Assembly (NCBI GenBank): GCA_900547285.1
Contig: URGF01000088.1
Span: 1-7,421, forward strand
Source: an uncultured Collinsella sp.
GTDB lineage: Bacteria; Actinomycetota; Coriobacteriia; Coriobacteriales; Coriobacteriaceae
Direction of reading: 5' to 3'
Length of the DNA: 7,421 nucleotides
A program made the translations under genes and the position numbers. Under the pieces are notes generated by a model, which was not told the DNA's origin, made no database searches, and worked only from the letters and a program-made list of their open reading frames with translations. Shown in pieces: positions 5,873 to 7,421 of the stretch; position 1 is the first letter of the stretch, and each line of letters opens with the position of its first letter.

Positions 5873-6577
5873 TCAGTCTTCGATTTCAGGGTTCAGAAAG
5901 TCGATGTCCTCGTCCTCGGGATGCGCGAGAGCCTGTTTAATGGCCACTCCGCCCTTAATGGAGTAGATGACAGCCGTGAGCATGGAGAAGATCACGCCGC
6001 CGTACACAAAGAAGATGCCGAGGGGCACCGAGCTTCCGTTGAGGCCCGGGAAGGCCGTAAGGGTTGAAGATAAAAGGTGCAGGCCGTCAATAACGGGGAA
6101 ACCGAGCAGCATGAGTGAGAAGCCGGTCATGAGCAGCGCCGTGGCAATCTTTCCGGGAAAGACCACATCGATGGGGCGACGGTGATAATGACGCACGATA
6201 AGCGTGCCGATGCCCAGATAGATGTCGCGGCCAATAATGAGTACGCAGACCCAGATGGGCAGCTCTCCGCGGACCACCAGTCCAAGTACGCCGGTGAACA
6301 GCAGCGCACGGTCGCAAAAGGGATCCATGACCTTGCCGAGCCACGAGACCGTCTTAGTCATGCGGGCGATCTGACCGTCCATCCAGTCGGTGGAGGCGGC
6401 AACGGCGTAGATAACGATGGCGATGACACGGTTGTTATCCGTCACAAACAGGTACAGAAATACCAGGGTGAGGATCAGGCGCGTAAAGGTGATGAAATTG
6501 GAGATCGTAAAGATCTTATTCGACGGGTAATCGGAAGTGCCGATAAGCTCCTTTTTGATCTTCTTTTTGATGCCCAC
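5873..6577 (-). CDS. pgsA: CDP-alcohol phosphatidyltransferase, probable phosphatidylglycerophosphate synthase
   Basis: 234 residues, integral membrane protein. PgsA transfers the phosphatidyl group from CDP-diacylglycerol to glycerol-3-phosphate, the committed step to phosphatidylglycerol. The whole CDP-alcohol phosphatidyltransferase signature is present: D64-xx-D67-G68-xx-A71-R72-x8-G81-xxx-D85-xxx-D89. A basic N-terminus (KKKIKKE) precedes about six hydrophobic segments (roughly 31-45, 50-63, 91-120, 144-162, 183-206), and an acidic cytoplasmic tail ends in PEDEDIDFLNPEIED. The start is GTG at 6577, with GGGGGAG upstream; TAA in frame a few codons earlier leaves no alternative. The substrate alcohol cannot be proven from the motif alone; a phosphatidylinositol-phosphate or cardiolipin-type synthase is the main alternative. 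It is the first gene of the probable five-gene operon. Confidence 0.87.
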   Translation of the reverse strand: MGIKKKIKKELIGTSDYPSNKIFTISNFITFTRLILTLVFLYLFVTDNNRVIAIVIYAVAASTDWMDGQIARMTKTVSWLGKVMDPFCDRALLFTGVLGLVVRGELPIWVCVLIIGRDIYLGIGTLIVRHYHRRPIDVVFPGKIATALLMTGFSLMLLGFPVIDGLHLLSSTLTAFPGLNGSSVPLGIFFVYGGVIFSMLTAVIYSIKGGVAIKQALAHPEDEDIDFLNPEIED

Positions 6578-6612
6578 AGGACTCCCCCGCTGTTAACGAC
6601 AAAACTTTCGAT

Positions 6613-6641
6613 ACTATACCCGTTCCGGCGATGTCTATCCA
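6613..6641 (-). promoter_or_regulatory. Putative promoter of the pgsA operon
   Basis: On the minus strand, TGGATA (6641-6636, four of six matches to the -35 consensus) and TATAGT (6618-6613, five of six) are separated by exactly 17 bases. The -10 box is 35 bases upstream of the GTG start. No comparable promoter is obvious before the next four genes. A TATGAT in the 66-base gap before the FHA gene has no good -35 partner. Confidence 0.5.
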
Positions 6642-6704
6642 GCGCAAGCATAGAGAGTCCAGACATGTGGAGGACGTTGCTGGTCGGCACGTGGAGTCGC
6701 ATTT

Positions 6705-6761
6705 GTGTACATCAGCCTCCAAATATGACATTTTTCGGCATCTTTGATGGCTGACGTACAC
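6705..6761. repeat. 57-base imperfect palindrome in the pgsA/ABC intergenic region
   Basis: Two 25-base arms (6705-6729 and 6737-6761) match as reverse complements at 20 of 25 positions around a seven-base centre, atttttc. The outer 13 bases (gtgtac[a/g]tcagcc) differ at only one position. The unpaired A-C on the plus strand is a G-U wobble on the minus strand, so minus-strand RNA would fold slightly better. It lies upstream of the pgsA promoter and is not followed by a T-run. It could be a dispersed intergenic repeat, a small non-autonomous mobile remnant, or a long operator; copy number cannot be seen from one window. The rest of the 395-base gap (6578-6972) holds the pgsA promoter and a GC-rich leader. 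I see no convincing promoter for the ABC gene in it. Confidence 0.6.
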
Positions 6762-6882
6762 GTTTTGATTCGGTGATTACATCGATCGGGAAAGTTGTTG
6801 CCTTAAGCAAATTAATCATGATGTGCGGGTCGAGAAGGGTTGGCGCCAAAAGAACCCAACGGCCGTTACGGCTTCGTTAGAA

Positions 6883-6951
6883 ACGCGCCCCACCATGGAT
6901 GGTGAACCCGAAAGGTGAGGCGCGCGGGCACGGCGACTCGGCCCGCGCGCC
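6883..6951 (+). promoter_or_regulatory. GC-rich leader with two competing hairpins before the ABC gene
   Basis: Stem A pairs 6883-6894 (acgcgccccacc) with 6914-6925 at 10 of 12 positions. Stem B pairs 6919-6929 (ggcgcgcgggc) with 6941-6951 perfectly over 11 bp, with an 11-base loop. The right arm of A and the left arm of B share 6919-6925, so only one can form at a time. Stem B ends eight bases before the ribosome binding site GAAAGGA (6959-6965). No T-run follows, so transcription attenuation of the classical kind is not supported. An effect on translation, or no effect at all, remains possible. Confidence 0.35.
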
Positions 6952-6972
6952 CGGAAGAGAAAGGACGAACCC

Positions 6973-7421
<449 letters not shown>

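Noticed and set aside
6182..6754. 190-codon plus-strand frame across the pgsA 5' end and the intergenic region
   Set aside because: It is mostly antisense to pgsA, has no recognisable domain, and runs through the pgsA promoter and into the palindrome.
6895..6918. Seven-codon leader peptide MDGEPER as a gene
   Set aside because: The ATG has no purine-rich ribosome binding site upstream (the preceding bases are C-rich), and a frame this short is expected by chance. It is mentioned only within the leader finding.

Overview
The window fits a member of the Coriobacteriia (Actinomycetota), most likely Collinsella or a close relative. This is an inference from the gene content, the moderately high GC of most genes, and an actinobacterial gene order (pgsA, GarA/OdhI-like FHA protein, FtsR-like MerR regulator). 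No taxonomic search was possible.

Layout. (1) Bases 1-890, plus strand: the 3' part of a thioredoxin reductase gene, closed by a hairpin. (2) Bases 1044-1655, plus strand: a DUF1836 protein, a small MerR-like helix-turn-helix regulator. It converges on (3) a DegV-family fatty-acid-binding protein (1729-2595, minus strand), and the two share a bidirectional terminator. (4) Bases 6577-2759, minus strand: five genes read as one probable operon: pgsA, FHA protein, MerR/FtsR-like regulator, apt, and a secreted NlpC/P60 wall hydrolase. It has a plausible promoter at 6613-6641 and a strong intrinsic terminator at 2703-2735. (5) Bases 6578-6972: a gene-free stretch with the pgsA promoter, a 57-base imperfect palindrome and a GC-rich leader. 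(6) Base 6973 to the window end, plus strand: the start of a LanF-type (lantibiotic self-protection or bacitracin-resistance-like) ABC transporter ATPase whose composition differs clearly from the rest.

How the genes fit together. The five-gene operon joins phospholipid synthesis (PgsA), a probable Ser/Thr-kinase-responsive FHA switch, a predicted division or growth regulator, purine salvage and cell-wall remodelling. In mycobacteria and corynebacteria the FHA protein (GarA/OdhI) and the MerR protein (Rv1828/FtsR) are also neighbours. The FHA protein here keeps one of the two N-terminal threonines of the GarA phospho-switch.

The observations most worth following are: a 25-base site (22/25 identical) upstream of both the DUF1836 gene and the degV gene, at the same position relative to their -10 boxes; the reduced GarA-like phospho-motif; and the compositionally foreign ABC ATPase, with an E-loop in place of the Q-loop and a leader that could form two mutually exclusive hairpins. 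I found no tRNA, rRNA, CRISPR array, insertion sequence or phage gene. I did not find a clearly new multi-gene system.
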